Notes: generated by a model from the letters alone, not told the origin. A stretch of DNA of 64,000 bases from Marinobacter salinisoli (GCF_017301335.1 NZ_CP071247.1:2604001-2668000); one strand, 5' to 3'. Positions 1-9,191 are shown, counted from the stretch's first letter. Translations and numbers: made by a program.

Positions 1-1869
1 CATCCACAGCCCGACAACTGCGAATATCAGCGACACAATTTTGAGCAGCGCCTCACTTTGCTGGCTGATGTCGTGAATGTTTCGCTGTGGCTGATCAAGT
101 GTTGGAGGAAGGCCGTGCCCGGACAATTCAGCCGCCTCGCGATTTTCTGCGTGTTTGCGCTCGGCCTCCCGCTGTTCGAGCTCCTGTTTCAGCGCCATAC
201 GCCGTTCCCGAACAGCCAGCCCGCGCAAGCCCAGATAGTGCAGCAGAATGATCAGCGCCACCCAGCAGATGCTGATGAACAGCAGCCCCTCAAACCGCAC
301 GGCGGTGTAGTGGTAACCCCAGAGCGATACGGCGGTCAGGACCAGAGGCGCGCCGACTGCCGCAATGTGCAGCAAAAGAAGTGTGCGGCTGCCGGATTGA
401 TCCGTTCGCACCGCAGACATGAATTTGTGCGCGAAAAAGGCCAGCGCAATGGAGGCAATGGCGAATAAAAACCGCCCGAAACTGTCGCTGTACGGCGATC
501 CCTTCGAGGTATTCATGGTCGGCATGACAATCAGAATCGGAACCAGAACCGCCAGCAACATCGGGATGTGCTTTCTGAGTGCCTGCAAGGTGTTAGGGTT
601 CCACTGGAAGTGCCGCTCACCCAGCCCCCGGGGGTAGGCAACGGTATAAACGCCCCTCAGGAGGAAGGTGGAGAAGGCAGCATTGAAGAACCCTCGAGAC
701 ATGGCACTGAGGAAACTGTTGCCACTTTCCAGAAGCAGGTGGGCCAACCCCAGAATCACCACGCCCGGCAGCGCGAGCAACAAACTGAAAAACAGTGCCC
801 AGAAGGTGAATTGCCAGCGATCTTTTCGGACGTTGCCGACGTTCTCTCCAGTGGCGGTGAGCGCTTTTCGGATCCGGCGGCGGCGAAACCAAAGCCAGCC
901 GAGGACGATCAGGAACAGAGCAATCAGAGGCCAGCGGTCCTCAAGCGAGCGCTCGGCCGCACGCTTGATGGATTTAAACTTGATCTCGGAGACAAACCAG
1001 CTCGCACCCCGGAAAAGGTCTTGCAGATGAGCGAGTTCGACCGGTTCTGTGCTGGGCAGCCAGAACAGGCGCTGTTGAAGCAGCTCCTGATAGGCGTCGA
1101 GTCGTGTCAGCAGCTTCCTGACGATGCTGTAGTACTCATTCAGTACTTCGATGTGCTTGGTCACGGTGGCGTGCAGCTGGCGCAGGAGCTTGGAGCGTGC
1201 CACCTCCATCCGGCCGACCGCATCGTCTTCAGGTTCAATCACCGCTTCGAACTCTTCCAGCCTCAGCTGTTCCTCCCTGGCCGCGGACAGCTGTGCACTG
1301 ATCCCCTGCGTGAGACCGGAGGCAATGGTCTGGCTCTTCAGGCGATCGAGCCGCTGGCGCAACAGATTGGCGTAATCATCGGTGAGGTTTAGGCCGGCCT
1401 TTTCCAGCCGAAGCTCGAAACTTTCGTACTCGTTTTCAAGCCGCGCAAGCAACGACTCCGCGAAGGCCAGGCGCTGCTCGCTCAGCTCCAGAACGTGCTG
1501 GCGGTTATCAAGCGCTTCGCGCAGCTTCTGGATTTGCTGCTGAATATCGGCGGTTTCAGGGGCTGGCAGTGAGCTCACCAGCGGTTCGTCGGGCGCTTCG
1601 ATTTCCGGTTTTACCGGCTCGGGATCGGGTTCCGGCTCTTCTTCCTCTTCGTCCTTCTCTGGTTCCTCCTCTGATTCCTTTTTGCCGGATTCGCTGCCGC
1701 CTTCGGCAGCCTCTTCGGTTTCCTCTTCTTCGGCAGGCAGGAATTGTTCGGTGTCTGTTTGCACAGGTGGCAACAGGTCGTCCAGCGCAGCGACGACATT
1801 ACTGGCCTGGCTGGCGCCGGCCCAGATTGCCAGGGCAAAAAACGTCAGAATAAGGTGATGCCATTTCAT
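1..1869 (-). CDS. MscK/KefA-type mechanosensitive channel, N-terminal part
   Basis: This is an open frame of 623 codons from the ATG at 1869 to the left edge; the C-terminal part, where the MscS pore and beta domains should lie, is outside the window. It has a signal peptide (MKWHHLILTFFALAIW...), a very acidic Glu/Pro-rich linker (about residues 40-85), a long coiled-coil periplasmic region (about 100-290) with a QRLFWLPS stretch resembling the MscK family, and then at least seven hydrophobic segments from about residue 313. Known MscK proteins are inner-membrane channels of about 1100 residues that open under osmotic down-shock and are modulated by ions. No operon partner is visible. The family call rests on architecture and the FW motif; the pore itself is not seen. 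Confidence 0.8.
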   Translation of the reverse strand, partial: MKWHHLILTFFALAIWAGASQASNVVAALDDLLPPVQTDTEQFLPAEEEETEEAAEGGSESGKKESEEEPEKDEEEEEPEPDPEPVKPEIEAPDEPLVSSLPAPETADIQQQIQKLREALDNRQHVLELSEQRLAFAESLLARLENEYESFELRLEKAGLNLTDDYANLLRQRLDRLKSQTIASGLTQGISAQLSAAREEQLRLEEFEAVIEPEDDAVGRMEVARSKLLRQLHATVTKHIEVLNEYYSIVRKLLTRLDAYQELLQQRLFWLPSTEPVELAHLQDLFRGASWFVSEIKFKSIKRAAERSLEDRWPLIALFLIVLGWLWFRRRRIRKALTATGENVGNVRKDRWQFTFWALFFSLLLALPGVVILGLAHLLLESGNSFLSAMSRGFFNAAFSTFLLRGVYTVAYPRGLGERHFQWNPNTLQALRKHIPMLLAVLVPILIVMPTMNTSKGSPYSDSFGRFLFAIASIALAFFAHKFMSAVRTDQSGSRTLLLLHIAAVGAPLVLTAVSLWGYHYTAVRFEGLLFISICWVALIILLHYLGLRGLAVRERRMALKQELEQREAERKHAENREAAELSGHGLPPTLDQPQRNIHDISQQSEALLKIVSLIFAVVGLWM

Positions 1870-2114
1870 TGCACGCAAAAGGCCTCGAATTGGCTTTCGG
1901 TAAGTTTAGTCAGCGCGCAGAGCCAGGGCACGGTATCTGACCGCATTGTAATAGGCCGTTTACCTTGATGTACCGAGGCACGGATGCTAGGTGATAAAAG
2001 ATCAGGCCGTTTGTTCGCTGGAGACTCTCATGCATTCCCGTTGCCGGAATTATTCCGTCGCCGATTTGAAAGATAGCTGTCATGACGCAAAAGAGTGAGT
2101 GCGGAGCCAGCGCC

Positions 2115-2921
2115 ATGTTTCGGATAGCACGGGTTTTTCTGCTCGCTTCACTGACGTATCCGATACCTTCAGCGGTGTGGGCTTTTGAGCATGGCGATCA
2201 GTCCAATCGGTTAGACGATGGAGTCAGTCGGCTGCCAGCGCAGATGCCTCCATCCTCCTTGCATGAAAAAACGTTCCAGATTTCGTTGTTCGATCCGCAG
2301 CGCGGTGAGGACAGGGAGCGACTCTGGTCTCAAACCAAGCTCCTATTCGGTTTGGGGGTAGGGGCCGGCGCGATCGTTGCCTCGCTGCCGCGTAATCGCG
2401 ACGACGGCGCGCTGGCCAGTGAATGGTGGAAGAACGTGTCATCCGGTCCTGTCTGGGACCGTGATGTCTGGTACGTCAATTACATTGGCCACCCTTATTT
2501 TGGCGCTGTTTACTACCAGGTTGCCCGGAAATCCGGCTATCGGCAGTGGGATGCGTTCGTGTACTCCTTACTGATGTCGACGTTTTACTGGGAATACGGT
2601 CTGGAAGCCTTCGCTGAAGTTCCCTCCATTCAGGATCTGGTGACAACGCCGGTCGGCGGCTGGCTCTGGGGCGAGTGGGCCTACCACAAAGAACGCGAGA
2701 TTCGTCAGCGAGGGGGTACGGTCATGGGGTCGCACACCTGGGGCGACATTTCCCTGTTTTTTCTCGACCCGGTTGACGCCATCGCGGTCGGAATCAACCG
2801 GGTGATGGGGCGCGAGGTGGTGAAATCCGGAGTAGCCTCCCTGTCTGCAAGACCGGTCGAACCCGGAACCGGCGGCTCAAAAGACTACGTCTGGAGCGTG
2901 AACCTTGTTTATCAGTTCTGA
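2115..2921 (+). CDS. DUF3943 domain envelope protein
   Basis: A 268-residue exported protein. I chose the ATG at 2115 because GGAG lies 8 bases upstream and the protein then begins with a clean signal peptide (MFRIARVFLLASLTYPIPSA...); an in-frame ATG at 2082 lacks this. The central segment with YVNYIGHPYFG, STFYWEYGLEAFAEVPS and PVGGWLWGEWAYHKE is typical of the DUF3943 family, whose biochemical role is unknown. Its stop overlaps the next gene by 17 bases, so the two are probably translated together and may act together in the outer membrane or periplasm. Confidence 0.75.
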   Translation: MFRIARVFLLASLTYPIPSAVWAFEHGDQSNRLDDGVSRLPAQMPPSSLHEKTFQISLFDPQRGEDRERLWSQTKLLFGLGVGAGAIVASLPRNRDDGALASEWWKNVSSGPVWDRDVWYVNYIGHPYFGAVYYQVARKSGYRQWDAFVYSLLMSTFYWEYGLEAFAEVPSIQDLVTTPVGGWLWGEWAYHKEREIRQRGGTVMGSHTWGDISLFFLDPVDAIAVGINRVMGREVVKSGVASLSARPVEPGTGGSKDYVWSVNLVYQF

Positions 2922-3441
2922 ACGGTGGCGACTCATTGTATTCAGCGTGTTGCTCGTCGCAGCAACCGCAGCGCAGTGCGCCGACCCGGTAACCCGTCGC
3001 ATCATTTATTTTGGTGCAACCTACGGCCAATACGACTTTGCCTCGAAGCGGGGGCTGGACGATCGTCAGTTTCCGGGGGTGTCTCTGGGCCTTCAGTTCA
3101 CGGAACAGGTCTCGATGGCGTTGTTTTACACCCGCGCTGACGTCACGGCCAACGACGGCCGGCCCCGGTATCGGTTGGAAAATTACTTTCTTGAAGGGGC
3201 CTGGTATTTCAATATCGCCGAGAGGTTCCGGCCTTACGTGGTTGCCGGAATTGGCGAGACCCAGGAAGCGAAGGGCGATATTTCCGCGGCGACCACCGTG
3301 AATGGCGGTGCCGGCATCAAATGGCGATTCAACCAGCACTGGGCGGCCAAGCTGGATGGCCGGGCGCTTTTCAGCCTGGATGATGACTTGACTGACAAGG
3401 CCATCATGACCTCCATCGAGTACCACTTTGGCCGGGACTGA
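2905..3441 (+). CDS. outer-membrane beta-barrel protein
   Basis: A 178-residue protein with a TTG start at 2905, supported by GGAG 8 bases upstream inside the preceding gene. A signal peptide ending near AAQCA is followed by alternating hydrophobic strands (YFGATYGQYDF, VSMALFYTRADV, YFLEGAWYFNI, RFRPYVVAGIGE) and a terminal aromatic strand (MTSIEYHFGRD), the pattern of a small OmpA-like or OmpW-like barrel. It is translationally coupled to the DUF3943 gene. Its stop is immediately followed by the stop of the convergent metallo-hydrolase with no spacer. The ligand or function is not evident. Confidence 0.7.
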   Translation: MFISSERWRLIVFSVLLVAATAAQCADPVTRRIIYFGATYGQYDFASKRGLDDRQFPGVSLGLQFTEQVSMALFYTRADVTANDGRPRYRLENYFLEGAWYFNIAERFRPYVVAGIGETQEAKGDISAATTVNGGAGIKWRFNQHWAAKLDGRALFSLDDDLTDKAIMTSIEYHFGRD

Positions 3442-4446
3442 TCAGCCGCCACCGAGGGCGGCTTTCTCCATCTCCAGAAACACCCGGTAGGCATTGGCTT
3501 TATTGGACGCATCAAACGCCGGCATGGTCTCGTAGCGTGACCAGTCCGTCTGCTCATAGGCGTCTTCGAACGGGATCCAGTTGTCGACCGCATTGCCCAT
3601 TTCCTCGCGAACAAAGGACAGGTAATCGTGGGTGAACTGCAGCGCCTCCATAGCATTGGAGGACGCCGGACCGTGCCCCGGCACAAGGTAGGTGGGAGCC
3701 AGCTCTCGAACCCGTTCAATGGCGTTCAGCCAGTTGGCGGAATCCACCTCCGAGCTGGCCAGATAGGGTATGCGGCCATTCTGGATGATGTCGCCGGAAA
3801 ACAGCACTCCGGCCGGCTGGACCATCATCAGAGTATCATCGGACGCATGGGCCGGCCCTGCATGTACAAGGCTGAACTGGTAACTTCCGGATTCGAACGT
3901 CTGGTGACTCTCGAACGTCATATCGGGGCCAATGATCCGTGTGCTGTCATTAACCCAGGGTGCCAGAGCCTCCTGACGCTGACTTAAACGCTGGTTTGCG
4001 TCGGGGCTGTCCAGGTAATGACGGGCATGCTGGTGCGCCACCACCTTTGCCTCCGTCAACTCCTTGAACGCCTGAAGTCCGTAAACGTGGTCCGCGTGGT
4101 AATGGCTGACCACCACGTGCGAAATTGGCAATGGGGACGTATCGCGAATCTTTTCGATCATGGCTGCCCCAAGACTTGGCGTACCCAGGGCGTCGAATAC
4201 CACCACACTGTCTTCGGTAATCACAAAGCCGGCGTTGGCTGTAAAACCCTGATTCTGGTTATCGGGCACCCCGGACATGCCCTGAAAATAGAAAACCCCA
4301 GTGTCTGTGACAGCCTCTGCTTGAAAGGGAATAGTGAGCTCAGGGTAGGTGGTATCGCTTTGCCCGTGCGCGATCTGAGCGATACCCGGCAGCCCGCCAA
4401 CCAAGCCGGCAATTAACCCGTGAACTCCTCTCCTTGCGTGTTTCAT
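3442..4446 (-). CDS. exported metallo-beta-lactamase-fold hydrolase (SoxH-like)
   Basis: A 334-residue protein with an N-terminal signal (LIAGLVGGLPGIAQIAHGQ) and an intact dinuclear metal site: HYHADH at residues 115-120, HAGPAH, FSGDI and VPGHGP. The ATG at 4446 follows GGGAGG at good spacing. Proteins of this type are annotated as quinoprotein-relay zinc metallohydrolases or SoxH-like hydrolases and are often encoded beside sulfur-oxidation or methanol/PQQ genes; the substrate is unknown. It is divergent from the sox operon across a 217-bp region carrying a perfect palindrome, so co-regulation is plausible. Compare the related gene at 12744, whose metal motif is destroyed. Confidence 0.75.
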   Translation of the reverse strand: MKHARRGVHGLIAGLVGGLPGIAQIAHGQSDTTYPELTIPFQAEAVTDTGVFYFQGMSGVPDNQNQGFTANAGFVITEDSVVVFDALGTPSLGAAMIEKIRDTSPLPISHVVVSHYHADHVYGLQAFKELTEAKVVAHQHARHYLDSPDANQRLSQRQEALAPWVNDSTRIIGPDMTFESHQTFESGSYQFSLVHAGPAHASDDTLMMVQPAGVLFSGDIIQNGRIPYLASSEVDSANWLNAIERVRELAPTYLVPGHGPASSNAMEALQFTHDYLSFVREEMGNAVDNWIPFEDAYEQTDWSRYETMPAFDASNKANAYRVFLEMEKAALGGG

Positions 4447-4571
4447 ATCGCCTCCCTCACACGCGGTTTGGCTATGCCCTAAAGCGTAGTCCGGGAAAAC
4501 CGGCGGGGGGCATAAAAAATGAACGCGGCTTCACCAAAAGCTTGCAGTCCGGTGAAAAGTGTCTATACCTG

Positions 4572-4589
4572 AGTTATATCCTTATAACT
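4572..4589. promoter_or_regulatory. palindromic operator candidate before soxC
   Basis: AGTTATA-N4-TATAACT is a perfect 7+7 inverted repeat in the divergent region between the SoxH-like hydrolase and soxC, 75 bp before the soxC start. Size and AT-richness suit an ArsR-family winged-helix repressor such as the sulfur-sensing SoxR/BigR/SqrR group. No such regulator is encoded in the window, so the regulator assignment is inference. Confidence 0.45.
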
Positions 4590-4663
4590 TTTACAACAAG
4601 ACCGCCATACAGTCCTGAACTGTTTGCCGGCCGACTGCCCAAGGCATCGAAGGAGGACAGCGC

Positions 4664-5995
4664 ATGTTCGGCAAGCTTCGCCGGCTCAGTCTCGACGTGT
4701 CTAAAACGGCACTAGAAGAATCCCAGAAGTTACCATCGTCGGAGCGCCGACAGTTTCTACGGAGTGGCCTCTTCACTGCCGGTGGTGCGATGGTTGGCGG
4801 TGCCCTGGCAGGCCTCGCACCCGGCGCCCTCGCAAAATCCAAATACCCACCGGAAAACCCGTCCTGGACCCTGTCTCTCGGGCCCGGCGTCGTTGCCGAC
4901 CCATACGGCATGCCCTCGCCGTTTGAAAGCGAGGTGATTCGCCGGAATGTGCCCTGGCTGACCGCCGACAAGGTTTCCTCCATCAGCTTTACACCGCTGC
5001 AGCACCTCAAGGGCATCATTACTCCGAACGGCCTGTTCTTCGAGCGCCATCATGCGGGGCGCCCGGAGGTCGATCCGCAACAGCATCGGCTTATGATTCA
5101 CGGCCTGGTGGAGCGCCCCATCATTCTCTCCATGGCAGACCTGCAGCGCTTGCCCAGCGTGTCCCAGATCAACTTCATCGAGTGTCCGGCCAATGGCGGT
5201 ATGGAGTGGCGCGGGGCACAGCTGAATTCGCTTCAGTTTCTGCATGGCATGGTCAGTTGCGCCGAATGGACCGGTGTTCGGTTATCCACGCTGCTGCAGG
5301 AAGTGGGCATGAAGCCGGAAGGCAAATGGGTATTGGCCGAGGGCGCAGATGGCGCGGCCATGACCCGAAGCATTCCCATGGCTAAGGCGCTGGACGATGT
5401 GATCGTTGCTTACGCCCAGAACGGCGAGGCGCTTCGCCGGGAACAAGGGTATCCCATTCGTCTTGTGGTTCCCGGCTGGGAGGGCAACACCCACGTCAAA
5501 TGGCTGCGCCGGCTCGAAGTGGGCGACAAGCCCTGGATGCAACGGGAGGAAACCTCCAAGTACACCGATCTGATGGCGGATGGCTCCGCCCGTGGCTTCA
5601 CCTGGGTGATGGAGGCCAAGTCGGTTATTACCTCGCCATGCCCGGAAATGCCGCTCGGGCAGAAAGGTGTCTATCAGATCGAGGGACTGGCCTGGAGCGG
5701 CAACGGCAAGGTCAAAGCGGTGGATGTGTCGGTGGACGGTGGCATGAACTGGCAGCAGGCCCCGCTTCGTGAACCCGTGCTGTCCAAATCACTGACCCGC
5801 TTCGCTCTGGAGTGGGCCTGGGATGGCAATCCGGCATTGCTGCAGTCACGGGTCATTGATGAGACCGGCTATGTCCAGCCAACGCTTCACCAGCTGCGTA
5901 AGGCCCGGGGCAGCAACTCGATCTACCACAAGAACGCCATTCAGACCTGGAAAGTCAACGCAGACGGGAGTGTGATCAATGTTCAGCTTTCGTAA
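4664..5995 (+). CDS. soxC: sulfite dehydrogenase molybdenum subunit SoxC
   Basis: A 443-residue protein with a twin-arginine signal (RRQFLRSG at residues 28-35), as expected for a cofactor-loaded exported molybdoenzyme. The sulfite-oxidase fold is marked by FIECPANGG, whose Cys (about residue 174) is the molybdenum ligand, followed by GVRLSTLLQEVG, VVPGWEGNTHVKWLRRLEV and a C-terminal dimerisation domain with DGGMNWQQAPL. SoxC with SoxD oxidises the sulfane sulfur of SoxY-bound intermediates in the periplasm. AGGAGG lies 7 bases before the ATG. It is the first gene of the operon and overlaps soxD by 17 bases. Confidence 0.95.
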   Translation: MFGKLRRLSLDVSKTALEESQKLPSSERRQFLRSGLFTAGGAMVGGALAGLAPGALAKSKYPPENPSWTLSLGPGVVADPYGMPSPFESEVIRRNVPWLTADKVSSISFTPLQHLKGIITPNGLFFERHHAGRPEVDPQQHRLMIHGLVERPIILSMADLQRLPSVSQINFIECPANGGMEWRGAQLNSLQFLHGMVSCAEWTGVRLSTLLQEVGMKPEGKWVLAEGADGAAMTRSIPMAKALDDVIVAYAQNGEALRREQGYPIRLVVPGWEGNTHVKWLRRLEVGDKPWMQREETSKYTDLMADGSARGFTWVMEAKSVITSPCPEMPLGQKGVYQIEGLAWSGNGKVKAVDVSVDGGMNWQQAPLREPVLSKSLTRFALEWAWDGNPALLQSRVIDETGYVQPTLHQLRKARGSNSIYHKNAIQTWKVNADGSVINVQLS

Positions 5996-6659
5996 ATGCG
6001 GCCCAACTCTGGCGCTGATCTGCTCGGCAGCGGTTTTGATGCCGTTCAGCCAGCGCGCCTTCGCTGAATCTGCCGGCTATTACGGAGTGGGCGAAACACC
6101 CACCGAAGAGCAGATCGCGGCATGGGATATCGACATCCGCCCCGACGGTGCCGGTCTGCCAGAGGGCAGCGGCAGTGTCGATGAGGGAATGGCGGTTTAT
6201 GAAACCTACTGCGCATCCTGTCACGGCGCTTTCGGCGAGGGCATGGGGCGTTATCCGAAGCTGAGCGGAGGCGAGGGTACGCTCGCTGAAGACCGCCCGG
6301 AGAAGACCATCGGCAGCTACTGGCCTTACGCATCGACCCTGTGGGATTACATTCACCGGGCCATGCCCTTCTTTGCACCGCAATCGCTCACCGATGACCA
6401 GGTGTATGCAGTGACCGCCTACGTGCTGAACCTCAACTACATCGTCGATGGTGACTTTGTTGCCAATAAGGACACCCTGCCCAAGGTTGAAATGCCCAAT
6501 AGCGGGAATTTCGTCTGGGAGGACCCGCGGCCGGATATTCAGAACGAGCGTTGTATGAGCGACTGCAAGGATGAGGAGGTAAGCGTTGCCGATTCCTCGC
6601 AAGGGAAGAACCTGACCCCCAGTACCACCGGCCCGCTGGATGAAGGGCTAATCGAATAA
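5979..6659 (+). CDS. soxD: sulfur dehydrogenase cytochrome subunit SoxD
   Basis: A 226-residue exported c-type cytochrome with one CASCH haem site at about residues 78-82 and a typical SoxD context (YYGVGETPTEEQIAAWDIDIRPDG, PYASTLWDYIHRAMPFFAPQSL). It carries electrons from SoxC. The Paracoccus SoxD is longer and has two haem sites; this protein has one and a short tail containing CMSDC, so it belongs to the shorter single-haem type. The ATG lies inside soxC with GGGAG upstream. Confidence 0.9.
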   Translation: MFSFRKCGPTLALICSAAVLMPFSQRAFAESAGYYGVGETPTEEQIAAWDIDIRPDGAGLPEGSGSVDEGMAVYETYCASCHGAFGEGMGRYPKLSGGEGTLAEDRPEKTIGSYWPYASTLWDYIHRAMPFFAPQSLTDDQVYAVTAYVLNLNYIVDGDFVANKDTLPKVEMPNSGNFVWEDPRPDIQNERCMSDCKDEEVSVADSSQGKNLTPSTTGPLDEGLIE

Positions 6660-6716
6660 TAAACCGCATCAAAACCCACGTTTTGGTGCTTGAACACAGC
6701 CTGGGAGGATTGTGAG

Positions 6717-7070
6717 ATGCGAAAGGGACTGGTTTCAGTGTGCTTGACCGCACTTGCACTGACGGCAATGCCGCCGGTGTACGCCGAACCCACGCAGGCG
6801 GATATCGATCGGGGCAAGGAGCTGGCCTTCAGCCGGAAGGACGGCAACTGCCTGGCGTGCCACAAGATAGACGACGGCCAACTGACCGGCACGGTAGGGC
6901 CGGAACTCGCCGACATGAAGAGCCGTTACCCCGATCGGGACATTCTGTTCAAAAGGATCTGGGATGAAACCCAGTTCAATCCGGTGACGGTGATGCCGCC
7001 ATTCGGACGGAACATGATTCTGAACGAAGAGCAGATCAATCGAATCGTTGATTACCTGTACACGCTGTAA
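6717..7070 (+). CDS. soxX: SoxX, small cytochrome subunit of SoxAX
   Basis: A 117-residue protein starting at ATG 6717, with GGGAGG 9 bases upstream; a TTG nine codons earlier gives a poor signal peptide. After the signal (MRKGLVSVCLTALALT...) come CLACH at residues 45-49 and a VMPPFG loop supplying the likely distal Met. SoxX transfers electrons during SoxA-catalysed attachment of thiosulfate to SoxY. It sits between soxD and soxY, an order differing from the Paracoccus cluster, where soxX precedes soxYZA. Confidence 0.92.
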   Translation: MRKGLVSVCLTALALTAMPPVYAEPTQADIDRGKELAFSRKDGNCLACHKIDDGQLTGTVGPELADMKSRYPDRDILFKRIWDETQFNPVTVMPPFGRNMILNEEQINRIVDYLYTL

Positions 7071-7090
7071 AAGGCCAAGGAGGAATAACC

Positions 7091-7573
7091 GTGATTGACC
7101 AAAGGCGTAGAGGATTCCTTAAAGGTGTGTTGGGGGCCAGCGTTGTTGGCCTGACTGTGGGCTCCGGTTTGATTCCACTGCGGGCGCAGGCAGCGGCGGA
7201 AGTGGCTAACTGGCCGGAAACAGCCTTCAAAACCCCGGGGGTCGACGCAACCATCTCCGAATTGTATGGCATGGAAGCGGCCGAATCTGACCAGATCTCC
7301 ATGGATCTGCCGACCATCGCCCAGAATGGTGCCGTGGTGCCGGTGAGCGTCGAAACCACGCTGCCGAATGTCACCGCTATCGCGCTGCTGGTTGCCAAGA
7401 ACCCCAATGCCCTGGCGGCCGCGTTCGACATTCCCGAAGGCACAGTTCCGTTCGTGTCCAACCGCCTGAAAATGGCTGAAACCACCGATGTCGTGGCGGT
7501 CGTGATTTCGGACGGCAAGGCTTACAAGGCAACCCAGAACGTGAAAGTTACCGTTGGCGGCTGCGGCGGCTGA
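7091..7573 (+). CDS. soxY: sulfur-carrier subunit SoxY
   Basis: A 160-residue protein with a GTG start at 7091 preceded by AAGGAGG. It has a twin-arginine signal (RRRGFLKG) and ends in GGCGG, the flexible C-terminal arm whose Cys carries the covalently bound sulfur intermediate throughout the Sox cycle. It is exported with its partner SoxZ, which lacks a signal, by hitchhiking. The body (VPVSVETTLPNVTAIALLVAKNPN) matches SoxY. Confidence 0.95.
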   Translation: MIDQRRRGFLKGVLGASVVGLTVGSGLIPLRAQAAAEVANWPETAFKTPGVDATISELYGMEAAESDQISMDLPTIAQNGAVVPVSVETTLPNVTAIALLVAKNPNALAAAFDIPEGTVPFVSNRLKMAETTDVVAVVISDGKAYKATQNVKVTVGGCGG

Positions 7574-7597
7574 TTTTGACCGGACAGGAGAAGAAAC

Positions 7598-7909
7598 ATG
7601 GCATCCAGTATCAGAGTTCGAGCCGTTGAAAGCGGTGGCGTTACCTCCCTTAAAGCCCTGGTCCGGCACCCGATGGATTCCGGCTTTGCCAAGGATTCCT
7701 CGGGCAATGTGATTCCGGCCTATTTCATCAAACTTCTGACCATTACCCATCAGGGCAAGGAAGTGTTTGTGGCGCACTGGGGGCCGGCGGTATCGAAAGA
7801 TCCGTTCCTTGAGTGCCGGTTCAAAGGCGCAAAAAAAGGCGACGAAATTACCATCAGCTGGGTCGACAGCAAGGGTGAGAGCGACTCAACCAAGGCAACC
7901 ATTGGCTAA
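7598..7909 (+). CDS. soxZ: SoxZ, partner of SoxY
   Basis: A 103-residue immunoglobulin-like protein without a signal peptide (MASSIRVRAVESGGVTSLKA..., ALVRHPMDSGF, FIKLLTITHQGKEVFVAHWGP). It forms the SoxYZ heterodimer and is probably exported with the SoxY Tat substrate. AGGAG precedes the ATG, and the gene is 24 bp behind soxY. Confidence 0.95.
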   Translation: MASSIRVRAVESGGVTSLKALVRHPMDSGFAKDSSGNVIPAYFIKLLTITHQGKEVFVAHWGPAVSKDPFLECRFKGAKKGDEITISWVDSKGESDSTKATIG

Positions 7910-7957
7910 AGGTTGGGCGAGGCGGGGCAGCAGCCCCGGCGCACAGGAGGATAGGAC

Positions 7958-8794
7958 ATGCGTATAGCAAAGGCCATTCTGGTCGTAGTAGGGGCGACGC
8001 TGGCCGTGCCGCAGGCGCTGGCCGGCGCTACCCCGGAGGCAGACCGCAAGGAAACGGTGGAGTATTTCCAGCAGAAATTCCCGGACATTCCGCTGGATGA
8101 ATTCGTCAACGGGCAATACGCGCTGGATGACGATCGGCGCAAGCAGTGGGAGGCGATGAGCGATTTTCCGCCGTTCGAATTTGCCGTGGCGGAAGGTCAG
8201 GAGATGTTTGAAAAGCCCTTTGCCAATGGCAAGACCTACGCCAGCTGTTTTGAGAACGGAGGCATCGGCGTGCGTCAGAATTACCCGTATTTCGACACTG
8301 AAACGAACGAGGTCGTGACGCTGGAGCTGGCGATCAACCGGTGCCGGGAAGCCAACGGTGAAAAGCCGTTAGGCTGGAAAAAGGGCCCGATTGCGTCCAT
8401 TTCCGCCTATATGGCATCCACCTCCGCAGGCAAGCCCTTCAATATCGAGGTACCGAACGACGACGCGCTCGAGGCCTACAAAGCGGGCAAGGAGTTTTAC
8501 TACACCCGCCGGGGGCAGCTGAACTTTTCCTGCGCCAGCTGCCACGTCCAGAACCCGGGCAACTGGATTCGCGCGGATTTGCTCTCGCCAATGCTCGGGC
8601 AGGTCGCGAATTTCCCGGTTCATCGGGCCAAGTGGGGTGAAATGGGCACGCTGCACCGGCGGTTCGTTGGCTGTAACCGAAATGTCCGGGCGGTGCCTCA
8701 GGAAGCCCAGAGTGAGGAGTACCGGAATCTGGAGTACTTCATGACCTACTTGAACAACGGCCTTCCGGTCGTCGGCCCGGCCACGCGGCCTTAA
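7958..8794 (+). CDS. soxA: L-cysteine S-thiosulfotransferase subunit SoxA
   Basis: A 278-residue exported cytochrome. It contains one CASCH haem site at residues 192-196 and the active-site Cys in RRFVGCNRNVRA (Cys239), which ligates the catalytic haem. The N-terminal domain has only TYASCFENGG where di-haem SoxA proteins carry a second CxxCH, so this is the mono-haem type. With SoxX it couples thiosulfate oxidatively to SoxY in the periplasm. AGGAGG lies upstream of ATG 7958. Confidence 0.93.
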   Translation: MRIAKAILVVVGATLAVPQALAGATPEADRKETVEYFQQKFPDIPLDEFVNGQYALDDDRRKQWEAMSDFPPFEFAVAEGQEMFEKPFANGKTYASCFENGGIGVRQNYPYFDTETNEVVTLELAINRCREANGEKPLGWKKGPIASISAYMASTSAGKPFNIEVPNDDALEAYKAGKEFYYTRRGQLNFSCASCHVQNPGNWIRADLLSPMLGQVANFPVHRAKWGEMGTLHRRFVGCNRNVRAVPQEAQSEEYRNLEYFMTYLNNGLPVVGPATRP

Positions 8795-8819
8795 CCGAAC
8801 AGGATAAGGGAGAATTGTC

Positions 8820-9125
8820 GTGAACAAGCCGTTATTGATCCTTGCAGCGTCGTTCGTCTTGTCGCTGCCTGCAGTGTCGCAGGCGGGGGCAAAAGAGGAC
8901 TTCAGCGAAATCTACCAGCAGGCTGAGAACACCCACAACCAGGCCGGAACCTTCCAGTGGACCACCACCGCCAATCAGCTGTCTGCGGCCAATGAAGCCG
9001 CCGAAAGCGGTGACTACGACAAGGCGCTGGAGATGGCCAAAAAAGCCCTGGCGTATGCGGAACAGTCATTGGCACAGCGCAAACAGCAGGAAGAAAACTG
9101 GCCCGCGGTTGCCATCGGCAACTAA
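8820..9125 (+). CDS. SoxAX-binding protein (SoxK-like)
   Basis: A 101-residue exported protein with a GTG start at 8820 (GGGAGA upstream). After the signal (MNKPLLILAASFVLSLPA...) it is almost entirely helical (FSEIYQQAENTHNQAG, ANEAAESGDYDKALEMAKKA, YAEQSLAQRKQQEENWP) and has no cysteine. Its place directly after soxA and its size and composition match the SoxXA-binding protein SoxK, the third subunit that stabilises SoxAX in several sulfur oxidisers. The assignment rests on context and general sequence character. Confidence 0.75.
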   Translation: MNKPLLILAASFVLSLPAVSQAGAKEDFSEIYQQAENTHNQAGTFQWTTTANQLSAANEAAESGDYDKALEMAKKALAYAEQSLAQRKQQEENWPAVAIGN

Positions 9126-9191
9126 CCCCTCACCAGCGGCCTCCGCAACAGGAGGCCTAACCCCTCCGGTGACAACGGATAGGAGATACCC

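Noticed and set aside
6475..6482. GGGCAGGG on the minus strand in soxD as evidence against the dif orientation
   Set aside because: It is the single exception among eight octamers found by eye, and isolated wrong-way KOPS are normal.
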